The notes under the pieces were generated by a model. It did no database searches. It saw only the letters and a program-made list of their open reading frames with translations, and was not told the origin of the DNA. DNA of 44,990 nt from an uncultured Collinsella sp. (GTDB lineage Bacteria; Actinomycetota; Coriobacteriia; Coriobacteriales; Coriobacteriaceae). A program made the position numbers and the translations under genes. The stretch spans positions 1 to 44,990 of the forward strand of contig CAAESW010000011.1 in assembly GCA_900758845.1 (NCBI GenBank), given 5' to 3'. Shown in pieces: positions 9,296-18,270 of the stretch (its first letter is position 1; each line of letters opens with the position of its first letter).

Positions 9296-10203
9296 TACTG
9301 TTCCTCCAATGCTGAGGCTCCGCCGACGATCTCGTTAATCTCGGTCGTGATCGAAGCCTGGCGCACGCGACTATACGTGCGGGTAAGGGTCGAGATGATC
9401 GCGGTGGCGTTTTCCGTCGCGGAGTGCATGGCCTTGCGGCGTGCACCCTGCTCGGCAGCCGCCGAATCGATCAAGGCCTGGTAGATGACCGTCAGAATAT
9501 AAGACGGCACAAGCTTGCCGAGAACATGCTCGGGAGAGGGCACGAACTCGAACGTGGACGAGATGCGCTTAGGGGCGTCGGTCTCGTTCTTACGCGGACC
9601 GTGGGCCATAGCGATCATCTCGGGGTCGAGCGGCAACAGATGCTCGACGCGAAGCTCCTGATCCACGCGGTTCTTGGCGTGGTGGTAGACAAGCTCGACA
9701 CGGTCAAGCTCACCGGCACGATACGCATCGCAGATATGAGAGGAGATCATGCGAGCCTGATTGAAATCGGGCTCAGAGGAGTTGCCCTCAAAGTGCATGA
9801 CAACGTTTGCGCGGTCACGGAAATACGTGGCCGGCTTACGCCCGCACGCGATGATCTCGCACTCGATGCCGTCGTTCGCCCAAGAAGCGGCGAGCTTTTC
9901 GGCCGTGCGCTCCACCGTCGTATTGAAACCGCCGGCAAGGCCGCGGTCCGAGGCAATAACGACAATCAGGCCATGCTTGACGCTCTCATGCTTCTGCAGC
10001 ATGGGATCGGTGCCCGAACAGGAAGCGTCGCCGGCGACCGTCAACATGACGTCGGTCAGCGCCTCCTTATAGGGCTCGGCCTGCTTGGAGCGATCGAGGG
10101 CACGACGGATCTTGGCCGTAGAGACCATCTCCATCGTGCGCGTGATCTGCTTGGTCGTGGTAACCGAGGAGATTCGCTTCTTAATGTCGCGAAGGTTGGC
10201 CAT
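9295..10203 (-). CDS. atpG: ATP synthase F1 gamma subunit
   Basis: 302-aa rotor shaft subunit. The N-terminal helix MANLRDIKKRISSVTTTKQITRTMEMV and the C-terminal helix (ENATAIISTLTRTYSRVRQASITTEINEIVGGASAL) form the coiled coil inside the alpha3-beta3 head. The central ASDRGLAGGFN region is the Rossmann-like foot. It starts 5 bp after atpA and overlaps atpD by one base. Confidence 0.97.
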
Positions 10204-10208
10204 GGGGC

Positions 10209-11807
10209 TTAGTTCTCCTCTGATCCAGAAACATCCGAATGGTGCTTGGCCATGAACTGCTGCTTGAAGTCGCCGATGACGCGCAAGAGCTCAGCCTTGG
10301 TGTCATCATCGATCTTCTTGGCGCGAACCTTGTCGAGCAGCGAGCCAAAGCCATTGTCCATGTACTCGATGAGCTCGGCACGGAAAGGCAGCACGTCGGC
10401 GATCTCCAGGTCATCCAGGAAGCCCTCGTTGCCAGCGAACAGCGTAACGATCTGCTCGCCAACCTCAAACGGCTTGTAGCGCGGCTGCTTCAGGAGCTCG
10501 GTCATGCGGGCACCATGGGTCAGCTGCTTCTGAGTAGCCTCGTCGAGGTCGGAACCGAACTGGGTAAAGCCAGCGAGCTCCTGATAGGAAGCGAGGTCCA
10601 GACGGAGGTTGCCGGCGACCTGCTTCATGGCCTTGGTCTGCGCATCGCCACCGACGCGGGACACGGAGATGCCCACGTCGACTGCCGGGCGCTGACCCTG
10701 GAAGAAGAGCTCGGACTGCAGGTAAATCTGACCATCGGTAATGGAAATGACGTTGGTCGGAATGTAGGCCGAGACGTCGCCGTCCTGGGTCTCGATGATC
10801 GGCAGTGCCGTCATGGAGCCGTAACCGTTCTTCTTGGACATCTTGACGGCACGCTCGAGCAGACGAGAGTGCAGGTAGAAGATGTCGCCAGGATAGGCCT
10901 CGCGTCCGGGCGGACGATGCAGCGTCAGCGACATCTGACGGTAGGCCACAGCCTGCTTGGACAGGTCGTCGTAGATGACGAGCACGTGGCCGCCGGGGTT
11001 GGTCTCGCTGGCGGGCTTGCCGTCCTCGCCGTTGTACATGAAGAACTCGCCGATAGCGGCACCGGCCATAGGCGCGATGTACTGCATAGGGGCGGAATCG
11101 GCAGCGGTGGCCGAAACGATGATGGTGTAGTCGAGCGCACCGTGCTGAGCGAGGGTCTCGCGGATGTTGGCAACCGTGGAGGCCTTCTGGCCGATGGCGA
11201 CATAGATGCAGACCATGCCCTTGCCGCGCTGGTTGAGGATAGCGTCGATGGCGATGGCGGTCTTACCGGTCTTACGGTCACCGATGATGAGCTCACGCTG
11301 ACCGCGGCCAATAGGCACCATGGAGTCGATAGCGAGCAGACCGGTCTGAACCGGCTCGCACACCGGGGTACGATCGATGACGCCGGGAGCCTTGAACTCG
11401 ATGGGGCGACGGTGCGTAGCGACGATGTCGCCCAGGCCGTCGATGGGCTGGCCGAGCGGATTGACGACGCGGCCGAGCATGGCACGGCTCACGGGGATAT
11501 CCATAACGCGGCCAGTGGTGCGGCACTCGTCGCCTTCCTTGATGGAGTCGACGGCACCGAACAGAACGGCGCCGACCTCGTCACGGTCAAGGTTCTGGGC
11601 AAGGCCGAAGACGGTCTCACCGGTATCGGAGCTCTTGAACTCCAGAAGCTCGCCTGCCATGGCGCTCTTGAGGCCGGAGACGCGCGCGATGCCGTCGCCT
11701 ACCTCGTCGACCGTTGAAACCTCATGCGTATCGACCGTCGCGGAGAGGCTCGTGAGCTGCTCCTGCAGTTTCTTGGCGATATCCTGGGCATTGAGGGTTT
11801 CGGACAT
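10209..11807 (-). CDS. atpA: ATP synthase F1 alpha subunit
   Basis: 532-aa non-catalytic nucleotide-binding subunit. Seen are the P-loop GDRKTGKTAIAIDAILNQ, the signature PAVDVGISVSRVGGDAQ, and the N-terminal VGDGIARVSGL that anchors the crown beta barrel. The C-terminal tail (about residues 505-532) extends slightly past the usual end. The ATG overlaps the atpH TAA (TAATG). Confidence 0.98.
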   Translation of the reverse strand: MSETLNAQDIAKKLQEQLTSLSATVDTHEVSTVDEVGDGIARVSGLKSAMAGELLEFKSSDTGETVFGLAQNLDRDEVGAVLFGAVDSIKEGDECRTTGRVMDIPVSRAMLGRVVNPLGQPIDGLGDIVATHRRPIEFKAPGVIDRTPVCEPVQTGLLAIDSMVPIGRGQRELIIGDRKTGKTAIAIDAILNQRGKGMVCIYVAIGQKASTVANIRETLAQHGALDYTIIVSATAADSAPMQYIAPMAGAAIGEFFMYNGEDGKPASETNPGGHVLVIYDDLSKQAVAYRQMSLTLHRPPGREAYPGDIFYLHSRLLERAVKMSKKNGYGSMTALPIIETQDGDVSAYIPTNVISITDGQIYLQSELFFQGQRPAVDVGISVSRVGGDAQTKAMKQVAGNLRLDLASYQELAGFTQFGSDLDEATQKQLTHGARMTELLKQPRYKPFEVGEQIVTLFAGNEGFLDDLEIADVLPFRAELIEYMDNGFGSLLDKVRAKKIDDDTKAELLRVIGDFKQQFMAKHHSDVSGSEEN

Positions 11808-12283
11808 TAGGCTTCACCTCCGTACGAATTAGCAGAGTTTGCGAGGGTCTCCTGCGCGATGCGCAGCTGCGTCTTGACGGAAATGTCACGACGCTCGCCG
11901 CGGGCCTCGAGCACCAGGCCGCCCACGATAGACGGGTCGACCTGCTCGATAAGGAATACCTTGCGGCCGAAGTCCTGCTCGCATTTCTTAGTGATGGTTT
12001 GACGCAGCTCGTCGTCGAGCGGGATCGCCGTGGTGACGGTCACGCCCACTACATCCTCGTCTTCCTCGGCAACATACTTAAAGGCAGCTGCCACCTTGGG
12101 AAGAAGGTCGAGCTGGTCGCGCTTGGACATGGTGTCGAGCACGGCGATGATCTCGGGGCTGGCAGAAGCCAAGCGCTCGATCATCTCGAGGTCCTCGAAC
12201 ACATGGTTCTCGGCCTTGGCGGCTTCCAAAAGGGAACGCGCGTAGGTCTCGAGCACCTTGTCCTGATAGCGGCTAGTCGGCAT
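11807..12283 (-). CDS. atpH: ATP synthase F1 delta subunit
   Basis: 158-aa peripheral-stalk delta subunit (OSCP family) that ties the b dimer to the top of F1. The N-terminal six-helix region (YQDKVLETYARSLLEAA) and the C-terminal VDPSIVGGLVLEARGERRDISVKTQL signature are present. The start lies inside the 3' end of atpF (11-bp overlap) and the stop overlaps the atpA ATG. Confidence 0.95.
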   Translation of the reverse strand: MPTSRYQDKVLETYARSLLEAAKAENHVFEDLEMIERLASASPEIIAVLDTMSKRDQLDLLPKVAAAFKYVAEEDEDVVGVTVTTAIPLDDELRQTITKKCEQDFGRKVFLIEQVDPSIVGGLVLEARGERRDISVKTQLRIAQETLANSANSYGGEA

Positions 12284-12875
12284 TCAGGCTACCTGCTTCC
12301 TGGATGTAGCGCTCGATGAGCTTCTTCTGCTCGGCATCGTCCTCGAGTGCCTCGCCCACGATCTTGGTGGCGACGGCAACGGACAGGTCGGCGATGGAGC
12401 TCGCGGCACCGGCGTAGATGGACTTGCGCTCGTCCTCGACGGTCGTATGGGCCTTGGCGATGATCTCCTCGGCCTCCTTGTGAGCAGCCTCGATGATACG
12501 GGCACGCTCGGACTCGGCGTCCTTACGGGCCTCGAGAACGATGTCGGCAGCCTGACGACGGGCGTCGGTGACGATCGAGTCGGACTCAGAGCGCTTGGCG
12601 ATGGCCTCCTGCTTGGTCTTCTCGGCCTCGTCGAGGCTCTCCTCGATCTTCTTGCCGCGCTCCTCCATGGTTTTCATGATGCCCGGCAGGGCGACCTTTG
12701 CCAGCACGATCCAGATGATCAGGAAGGCGATAAGCGCCGGGATGAACTCCGCCATCTTAGGGATGAGGATGTCCGCACCGGCAGCGCCGTCCTCGGCGAA
12801 CGCGGAAACCGGCATAAGCAGCGCGGCCGCGGACGCGGAGAGTGCGATCGCGCTCTTCTGGGATGAAAGATTCAT
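12273..12875 (-). CDS. atpF: ATP synthase Fo b subunit with N-terminal signal-peptide-like segment
   Basis: 200-aa b subunit of the peripheral stalk. The usual single membrane helix (about residues 43-66, FIPALIAFLIIWIVLAKVAL) is followed by a long charged coiled coil (TMEERGKKIEESLDEAEKTK onward). Unusually, a second hydrophobic stretch precedes it: residues 8-27 (AIALSASAAALLMPVSAFAE) look like a Sec signal peptide with an AFA cleavage site. Typical bacterial b subunits of about 160-170 aa lack this. GGAG precedes the ATG at 12875. An in-frame internal start that skipped the segment would leave the membrane helix intact, but none has a comparable ribosome binding site. Confidence 0.95.
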   Translation of the reverse strand: MNLSSQKSAIALSASAAALLMPVSAFAEDGAAGADILIPKMAEFIPALIAFLIIWIVLAKVALPGIMKTMEERGKKIEESLDEAEKTKQEAIAKRSESDSIVTDARRQAADIVLEARKDAESERARIIEAAHKEAEEIIAKAHTTVEDERKSIYAGAASSIADLSVAVATKIVGEALEDDAEQKKLIERYIQEAGSLNAD

Positions 12876-12890
12876 ACTTGACGCTCCGTG

Positions 12891-13085
12891 CTATTTAACG
12901 ATCAGCGCGACAACGAAGCCGATCAGAGCCAGAGCCTCGCCGAAGGCGGAGCCCATGATGAAGACGGTGAACACGCGGCCCTGGACCTCAGGCTGACGGG
13001 CCATAGCACCCGTAGCACCCAGAGCAGACAGGCCGATAGCAAGACCAGCGCCGATAACACCGAGACCGTAACCGATAACTCCCAC
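12891..13085 (-). CDS. atpE: ATP synthase Fo c subunit
   Basis: 64-aa proteolipid made of two membrane helices joined by the polar loop ARQPE. The ion-carrying Glu is in the second helix (FGEALALIGFVVAL). The residue after it is Ala rather than Ser/Thr and no Gln stands in helix 1 at the sodium position, so coupling to protons is expected. The gene starts with GTG behind an excellent AAAGGAGG site 4 nt upstream. Strong initiation is usual for this subunit because the ring needs many copies. The 124-bp gap to atpB, the longest in the operon, includes a small GCGTG/CACGC hairpin at 13101-13118. Confidence 0.97.
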   Translation of the reverse strand: MGVIGYGLGVIGAGLAIGLSALGATGAMARQPEVQGRVFTVFIMGSAFGEALALIGFVVALIVK

Positions 13086-13209
13086 GATTCCTCCTTTGTC
13101 GTGCGTGTCTTATTTCACGCAGGATAACCTTTTTATAACTGCCGGGCTCCATGGGTACGGGCACCGGCGGTTTAACGAATTGCCTTACCTTTAAGGCGCG
13201 AACGGAAGA

Positions 13210-14013
13210 TTACTCCTCCTCCGCGACCTCCTCTGCCTCGGAGACATACACGGCGGTAAGGACCGTGAAGACGTAAGCCTGGATGGCGCCGACCACAAGC
13301 TCGATCGCATAGATCAGGATGAGGATGGCAAGCCAGGCCAGCGAAGGCAGGGCGCCGACGGCGTGGGCCGCGGAAGCCTGCTGAAGCAGCGGCTGCATGA
13401 ACATGCTCGCCATGATGGCGAACGAGCCCATGACCACGTGTCCTGCGAACATGTTGCAGAACAGACGGACGGCGAGCGTGATGAGGCGCAGGAAGGTCGA
13501 GAAAAGCTCGACGACCCACACAAGCACGTTCATCGGGAAGCTCACGCCCTGCGGGGCGAGGCTCTTGATGTAGCCGATCACGCCGTGAGCCTTGCATCCG
13601 TAGTAGATGAAGTACACGAAGGCGAAGATGGCGAGCGCGGCGGTGGAGCCGATTGCGCCGGTGCCGGGCTTCATTCCCGGGATCAGGCCGATCATGTTAT
13701 TGATCAGGATGAACAGGAAAAGCGAGCACAGGAACGGGAAGTGCTTCTTCCAGTTCTCACCCACGACACCCTTGCCGATATCGTTCTCGACGTACTCGAT
13801 GATGTACTCGAAACCGTTGACGAAGAAGCCCTTGGGAACCAGGGTCTGCTTCTTCTTGAACACGGCCAGGACGATCAGGAGCACGATCGTGGAGACGATC
13901 AGCCAAAACGAGTACTGCGTGATGCCGCAGCTCAGATCGCCCACGACGGGGGTGGAGCTGAACTCGCTGACCAGATGATTAATCTCATCAGGCAGCTTTT
14001 CAAAAATTTCCAC
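13210..14013 (-). CDS. atpB: ATP synthase Fo a subunit
   Basis: 267-aa integral membrane stator subunit containing the two ion half-channels. The essential Arg lies in LRLITLAVRLFCNMFAGH, and the last helices (ILIYAIELVVGAIQAYVFTVL) carry the conserved Glu and Gln. The start is GTG with AGG about 6 nt upstream, and the atpI TAA lies immediately before it. The tail is acidic (SEAEEVAEEE). Confidence 0.97.
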   Translation of the reverse strand: MEIFEKLPDEINHLVSEFSSTPVVGDLSCGITQYSFWLIVSTIVLLIVLAVFKKKQTLVPKGFFVNGFEYIIEYVENDIGKGVVGENWKKHFPFLCSLFLFILINNMIGLIPGMKPGTGAIGSTAALAIFAFVYFIYYGCKAHGVIGYIKSLAPQGVSFPMNVLVWVVELFSTFLRLITLAVRLFCNMFAGHVVMGSFAIMASMFMQPLLQQASAAHAVGALPSLAWLAILILIYAIELVVGAIQAYVFTVLTAVYVSEAEEVAEEE

Positions 14014-14016
14014 GAC

Positions 14017-14328
14017 TTACCTTTCGACCTCATGAGGATCTCGCAGCGCCTTGGCGACACGAACCGCGCAGGCGGCCATAAAGGCCACGAAGCCGATCGC
14101 CTCGCCCAGGAGGAACATGCGAAATGCCTCTCCGAACAACGCAAACACAACCAAGGTAAAGACGAGCAGGGCGACTGCCGAGACCGCCAGACTCACCATG
14201 CCCTTGAGCATGTCCGCATTCTGCTTATCGTCAAGAACCGGCTTGAGCGTAAAGACAAAGGGAAGGAAGGCAATTGCGCCCGCGATGGCGCCTGCAACGA
14301 TAGCGAGCAGATCGGCTATCTGAAACAC
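14017..14328 (-). CDS. atpI: AtpI-like small membrane protein at the head of the atp operon
   Basis: 103-aa hydrophobic protein with three to four predicted membrane helices (IADLLAIVAGAIAGAIAFLPF, a middle pair, and FLLGEAIGFVAFMAACAV). It sits exactly where AtpI, an accessory factor for c-ring assembly, is found. AtpI is poorly conserved, so the call rests on position and topology. I place the start at the GTG at 14328, with GAGG 6 nt upstream. The frame is open to a TTG at 14403, but the operon's best promoter has its -10 at 14390-14395, so that TTG would lie outside the transcript. Confidence 0.75.
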   Translation of the reverse strand: MFQIADLLAIVAGAIAGAIAFLPFVFTLKPVLDDKQNADMLKGMVSLAVSAVALLVFTLVVFALFGEAFRMFLLGEAIGFVAFMAACAVRVAKALRDPHEVER

Positions 14329-14389
14329 TGGCGTCCTCACTTTCCTTTTTAACGCCTCACAGAACAGTTCCCGCCAAACATTGGTGACT

Positions 14390-14417
14390 ATTGTACGAGC
14401 CAATCGCTAAAGTACAA
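14390..14417 (-). promoter_or_regulatory. Probable promoter of the ATP synthase operon
   Basis: On the minus strand TTGTAC (14412-14417), a 16-bp spacer and TACAAT (14390-14395) match a sigma-A promoter well. It lies about 60 bp upstream of the proposed atpI start and is the only clear promoter ahead of the operon. Confidence 0.6.
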
Positions 14418-14531
14418 CCGTAAAACAAACGGTTAATACGCACCTGTACGTTTTCTTAAGGTCTTCTTTATGCCGCAGGTACGGTAATACGTTTTTTCGA
14501 ACCCCTCAGCGCAAAACGTCCGTTAACAGGA

Positions 14532-14566
14532 GTGCGCGCGGACGTCTTTTGCTCGCCCGCGCGCAC
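14532..14566 (-). terminator. GC-rich hairpin downstream of upp
   Basis: GTGCGCGCGG (14532-14541) pairs with CCCGCGCGCAC (14556-14566) with one irregularity. It lies about 40 bp after the upp stop codon. There is no clear T run on the minus strand, so termination may be weak. Confidence 0.45.
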
Positions 14567-14608
14567 CATTTCTTCGTATTTGCAGCCGCGGCCGTCTTAG
14601 CCCAGCGA

Positions 14609-15256
14609 CTAGAGCGTGCCGTAGATGCGGTCGCCGGCGTCGCCGAGGCCGGGAACGATGTAGGCAGCCTCGTTGAGATGGTCGTCGATGGCGCAGGTAT
14701 AGATATGCACATCAGGATCCTTCTCAGTCAGCGACTTGAGGCCCTCGGGGGCCGCGACGATGCACAGCATGCGGATGTCCTTGACACCGCGCTCGCGCAG
14801 GTAGCTGATGGCCATCTCGGCCGAACCGCCCGTGGCAAGCATGGGGTCGACGACCAGGCAGATGCGCTGATCGATATCCTTGGGCATCTTGCAGTAATAC
14901 TCGTGCGGCTCGTGGGTGACCTCGTCGCGCTCCATGCCGATGTGGCCCACGCGAGCGGAGGGCACCAGGTCGAGGATGCCGTCGACCATGCCAAGGCCCG
15001 CACGCAGGATGGGCACGATGGCGAGTTTCTTGCCGGCAAGCTGTTTGAACGTGGCGGTAGTGATGGGGGTCTCGACCTCGACGTCTTCCATGGGCAGGTC
15101 GCGCATGGCCTCGTAGCCGTCAAAAAGTGCGAGCTCGCGCACAAGCTGGCGGAACTGGTTGGTGCCGGTGTTTTTGTCGCGCAGGATCGACAGCTTGTGC
15201 TGGACGAGCGGGTGGTCGACAAGCGTCACACGGGACGCGTCGTAGGTGACGGTCAT
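14609..15256 (-). CDS. upp: Uracil phosphoribosyltransferase
   Basis: 215-aa pyrimidine salvage enzyme: uracil plus PRPP gives UMP. The PRPP-binding loop is VVDPMLATGGSAEMAI, and the uracil-contacting C-terminus is YIVPGLGDAGDRIYGT. The flexible-loop region (VPILRAGLGMVDGIL) is also conserved. The ATG at 15256 has AAGGGG upstream; 20 extra codons are open before it but lack similarity. Placement between sua5/glpK and the atp operon matches the upp-atp neighbourhood known from Firmicutes. Confidence 0.97.
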   Translation of the reverse strand: MTVTYDASRVTLVDHPLVQHKLSILRDKNTGTNQFRQLVRELALFDGYEAMRDLPMEDVEVETPITTATFKQLAGKKLAIVPILRAGLGMVDGILDLVPSARVGHIGMERDEVTHEPHEYYCKMPKDIDQRICLVVDPMLATGGSAEMAISYLRERGVKDIRMLCIVAAPEGLKSLTEKDPDVHIYTCAIDDHLNEAAYIVPGLGDAGDRIYGTL

Positions 15257-15379
15257 GGGTTGATTGCCCCTTTCGTTGCGGCCGCAAAACGACCTTGCTG
15301 ACAAGGCGCGAAGCAATGTTGCCGCCGCACGCCATGCATTAGTTTAGCGGTTTGTTATATCGAGCAGCCCATCACAGCC

Positions 15380-16921
15380 CTACTGTGCGATGCTGAGCGA
15401 GCGCCTGACTGCATCACGCCAGCCCGCAAGGTTTTGCTCGCGGCGCTCGGCGGACATGTGGGGAAGGAAGGTCCTAACGATCTGGGCATTTTGCTCCAGT
15501 TCTTCCAGGTCTTCCCAATAGCCGACGGCAAGACCCGCCAAGTACGCGGCACCGATTGCCGTGGTCTCCACCGTCTCGCATTGCAGCACGGGGATATCCA
15601 GCAGGTCGGCCTGGAATTGCATGATGAACTCGTTGCGTGAGGCGCCGCCATCGACGGACAGGCGCTCAATCGAAAGTCCCACGTCCTGCTCCATGGCGCG
15701 CAGCACGTCATAACTCTGGTAGGCCATGGACTCGCAGGCCGCACGCACAATGGTCGCGCGACTCGAGGCACCGGTCAGGCCGCACACGATACCGCGGGCA
15801 CGCGGGTCCCACCAGGGAGCGCCCAGGCCAGCGAAGGCGGGGACGAAGTAGCAGCCCTCGTTGTCGTTGATCGAAGCGGCGAGTTGCGCGGACTCGCTCA
15901 CACTCGAGATGATGCCCATGTTGTTGCGCAGCCAGTTCATGGTTGAGCCGGCGGCAAAGATAGAACCCTCGAGCGCATAGCTGATCTTGCCGTCCGCGGC
16001 GATACCGATCGTGGAGACCAGACCGTTCTTGGATTCGACGACCTCGTCGCCGGTGTTCATGAGCATAAAGCAACCCGTGCCATAGGTGTTTTTGGTCTGG
16101 CCGGGATGGAAGCAGCAGTGACCGAACAGCGACGCCTGCTGGTCACCCGCCACACCCATGATGGGCGGCATGTTGGTCATGATGTCGCTCGCGACGCGGC
16201 CGTAGTCGCCCGAGCTCCAGCGAACCTCGGGCATCATGGAACGTGGAACATCAAAGAGCGCCAGCAGGTCGTCGTCCCAATCGAGCGTATGGATATTAAA
16301 AAGCGCCGTGCGGCTGGCATTGGTGTAGTCAGTGGCAAAGACCTGGCCGCCGGTGAGGTTGTAGATGAGCCAGGTATCGATGGTGCCAAACATGAGGTCG
16401 CCCGCCGCCGCGCTCTCGCGTGCGCCGTCAACGTTGTCGAGAATCCACTGCACCTTGGAGGCCGAGAAATACGGGTCGAGCGTAAGGCCGGTGCGGGAAC
16501 GCACCAGCTCCTCGCAGCCCTGCTCGACCAGCTCGTCGATCAGAGGTGCGGTGCGACGGCATTGCCACACAATGGCGTTATAGATGGGTTGGCCGCTTAT
16601 GCGGTCCCATACCACCGTGGTCTCGCGCTGGTTGGAGATACCGATGGCGGCGATGCGATCGGAATGGATGCCGCTCTTAAACTGGACCTCCATCATCACG
16701 CCGATCTGGCTGGCAAGCACCTCCGTGGGATCCTGCTCCACCCAGCCGGGGCACGGGAAGCTGGTTTTGACGCTACGACGCGCCTGGGCGACGATGCAGC
16801 CGTACTCGTCGACGATGGTCGCGAGTACCGAGGTGGTGCCGCAGTCGAGCGCCATGATGTAGGAACCGCCAAAGCTAAACGAGGCGTCTTCCATACCCAG
16901 GCTACCTAGATTCAACGACAT
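15380..16921 (-). CDS. glpK: Glycerol kinase
   Basis: 513-aa FGGY-family kinase that phosphorylates glycerol to glycerol 3-phosphate. Seen are the N-terminal phosphate loop LDCGTTSVLA, glycerol-contacting NQRET and GWVEQDP, the Asp in GVAGDQQASLFG, and the ADP-site loop VDGGASRNEFIMQFQADLL. His211 in FNIHTLDWDDDLL corresponds to the His that HPr phosphorylates in low-GC Gram-positive GlpK, so PTS control is possible. The N-terminus is about 20 residues longer than usual. AAAGGTG stands 6 nt before the ATG at 16921, which supports that start. The gene begins 13 bp after sua5. No glycerol facilitator or glpD is nearby. Confidence 0.96.
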   Translation of the reverse strand: MSLNLGSLGMEDASFSFGGSYIMALDCGTTSVLATIVDEYGCIVAQARRSVKTSFPCPGWVEQDPTEVLASQIGVMMEVQFKSGIHSDRIAAIGISNQRETTVVWDRISGQPIYNAIVWQCRRTAPLIDELVEQGCEELVRSRTGLTLDPYFSASKVQWILDNVDGARESAAAGDLMFGTIDTWLIYNLTGGQVFATDYTNASRTALFNIHTLDWDDDLLALFDVPRSMMPEVRWSSGDYGRVASDIMTNMPPIMGVAGDQQASLFGHCCFHPGQTKNTYGTGCFMLMNTGDEVVESKNGLVSTIGIAADGKISYALEGSIFAAGSTMNWLRNNMGIISSVSESAQLAASINDNEGCYFVPAFAGLGAPWWDPRARGIVCGLTGASSRATIVRAACESMAYQSYDVLRAMEQDVGLSIERLSVDGGASRNEFIMQFQADLLDIPVLQCETVETTAIGAAYLAGLAVGYWEDLEELEQNAQIVRTFLPHMSAERREQNLAGWRDAVRRSLSIAQ

Positions 16922-16934
16922 CGCTTACACCTTT

Positions 16935-17678
16935 CTATTGCATCGGGTCGGACAGGACCCGCTCGATCTCTGATGCGGGAAGTGCGCCTTGGCGCAGGAT
17001 CCGGAGCTCGCCATGCTTAAACGCCACGATGGTCGAAGCGTCGCGGCACGGGGTCTCGCCCGCGTCGACGGCCACATCGACCCCCTCCAGAATGCGGTCC
17101 TCAACGTCGGCAAAGCTTGCCGGCGCGGGCGCGCCGTGCGTGTTGGCGCTGGTGCAGGCAAGCGGACTGCCGCACGCGCGGATGAGCGCTTGGACCACGG
17201 GAGAGGCCGACGCGCGAAGGGCCACCGTGTCGTCGGCAGCGCGCATAAAAGTCGGCACGCAGGGGGCCGCCTTGACCACGATAGTCAGGGCGCCCGGCCA
17301 GCATCGTCGGGCGAGCACGCGGGCCTCATTAGGGATATCCACGCCATAGCGGTCGAGTGCCTCGGCATCATCGACCAGCCAGGCGACGGTTTGCGTGAGC
17401 TCACGTTGCTTGAGGGTGAAGATACGGCGATAGCCGGTGCCGAGCGCAGGGACTGCGGCGCCGTTGACGGCAGCCTGCGGATCGCGCGGCCACGGCAGAG
17501 ATTCGCTTGTATCTTGGGGCAAGGCGTCCGAGAAAGCGCTGACTGCCACAGCGACACCATAGACGGTCTCGGTCGGGATCAGGGCCAAGCCACCACAGCT
17601 GAGTACCTCGGCCGTACGCTCGACGGCGAGCCGATGCGGCTCACGCGCTCCCTCGAATACCCGATAGACCGTCTGCAT
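16935..17678 (-). CDS. Sua5/YrdC-type threonylcarbamoyl-AMP synthase, with internal insertion
   Basis: 247-aa protein of the Sua5/YciO/YrdC family, which makes L-threonylcarbamoyladenylate for t6A37 of ANN-decoding tRNAs. Conserved pieces are IPTETVYGV (34-42), the KxR element in RRIFTLKQRE (84-93), RRCWPGALTIVVKA, VALRASASP and CTSANTHGAPAP. About 38 residues (46-83, rich in Pro, Ala and Ser) are inserted between the VYG strand and the RRIF strand, where the family normally has only about 8-10. The position next to prmC and upp fits the prfA-prmC-sua5 order. The catalytic surface seems retained, but activity with the insertion is not certain. Confidence 0.85.
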   Translation of the reverse strand: MQTVYRVFEGAREPHRLAVERTAEVLSCGGLALIPTETVYGVAVAVSAFSDALPQDTSESLPWPRDPQAAVNGAAVPALGTGYRRIFTLKQRELTQTVAWLVDDAEALDRYGVDIPNEARVLARRCWPGALTIVVKAAPCVPTFMRAADDTVALRASASPVVQALIRACGSPLACTSANTHGAPAPASFADVEDRILEGVDVAVDAGETPCRDASTIVAFKHGELRILRQGALPASEIERVLSDPMQ

Positions 17679-17812
17679 GCGTATGCCAGCCCCTTACGCT
17701 CTGGTGAAAGTTTGTTTACTGAGGGGCATTCTCGCACGAAACGTTTAATCCATTTGTCCACAGCGCATGTTGGTTTGGTGAGCGGCTCTAGTAGTCGGTG
17801 AAAGTGAGGGGG

Positions 17813-18259
17813 TTATTGGACTGCGACGAACTTCTTTGGCCTGCCGGCGTGGCGTTCTTGGGCGGCGTAGCGCTCGATGCTGTCTATCGTTATCATCCGA
17901 CGGCCGTCGACGAGTTCAACATCGAGCTTTCCGGCTTTGACCAGCGCGGTAATCCGCGGAGCGGAGACTTTGAGGTCCAGCGCTGCGTCTTTAAATGTTC
18001 GGCACGCCGCTTCCCGAGCGTCCTCGTGGTCGATTTCGACTGAAAGAGCCACGACCTCGGCCGAGCGTTCGTACTCTGCCGGAGTCAAACCGTTGTTGAG
18101 GTCGTCGGCCAAAAACGCCATCAGTGCCTCGGTGGCATGGGCAATCGCTTCTTCGCGTGTATCGCCATCGGCAAAGGCGCCGGGAATCTGCGGGAAGCTA
18201 GCGCAGTAACCGTCGTCTTCTTTTATGAGAACGCAGTCATAGGTAAATCGCTGCCTCAT
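17813..18259 (-). CDS. hicB: HicB-family antitoxin
   Basis: 148-aa antitoxin. The N-terminal half is a HicB partial RNase-H-like fold (YDCVLIKEDDGYCASFPQIP, then GAFADGDTREEAIAHATEAL). The C-terminal half is a DNA-binding module of helix-turn-helix type (DLKVSAPRITALVKAGKL, then RMITIDSIERYAAQE). It would neutralise HicA and repress the operon. The ATG at 18259 has GGAGG 4-5 nt upstream; 15 further codons are open but overlap hicA. The order is hicA first, with an 11-bp gap. The pair lies between prmC and sua5, an accessory insertion in a housekeeping cluster. Confidence 0.93.
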   Translation of the reverse strand: MRQRFTYDCVLIKEDDGYCASFPQIPGAFADGDTREEAIAHATEALMAFLADDLNNGLTPAEYERSAEVVALSVEIDHEDAREAACRTFKDAALDLKVSAPRITALVKAGKLDVELVDGRRMITIDSIERYAAQERHAGRPKKFVAVQ

Positions 18260-18270
18260 TTTGCCTCCAA

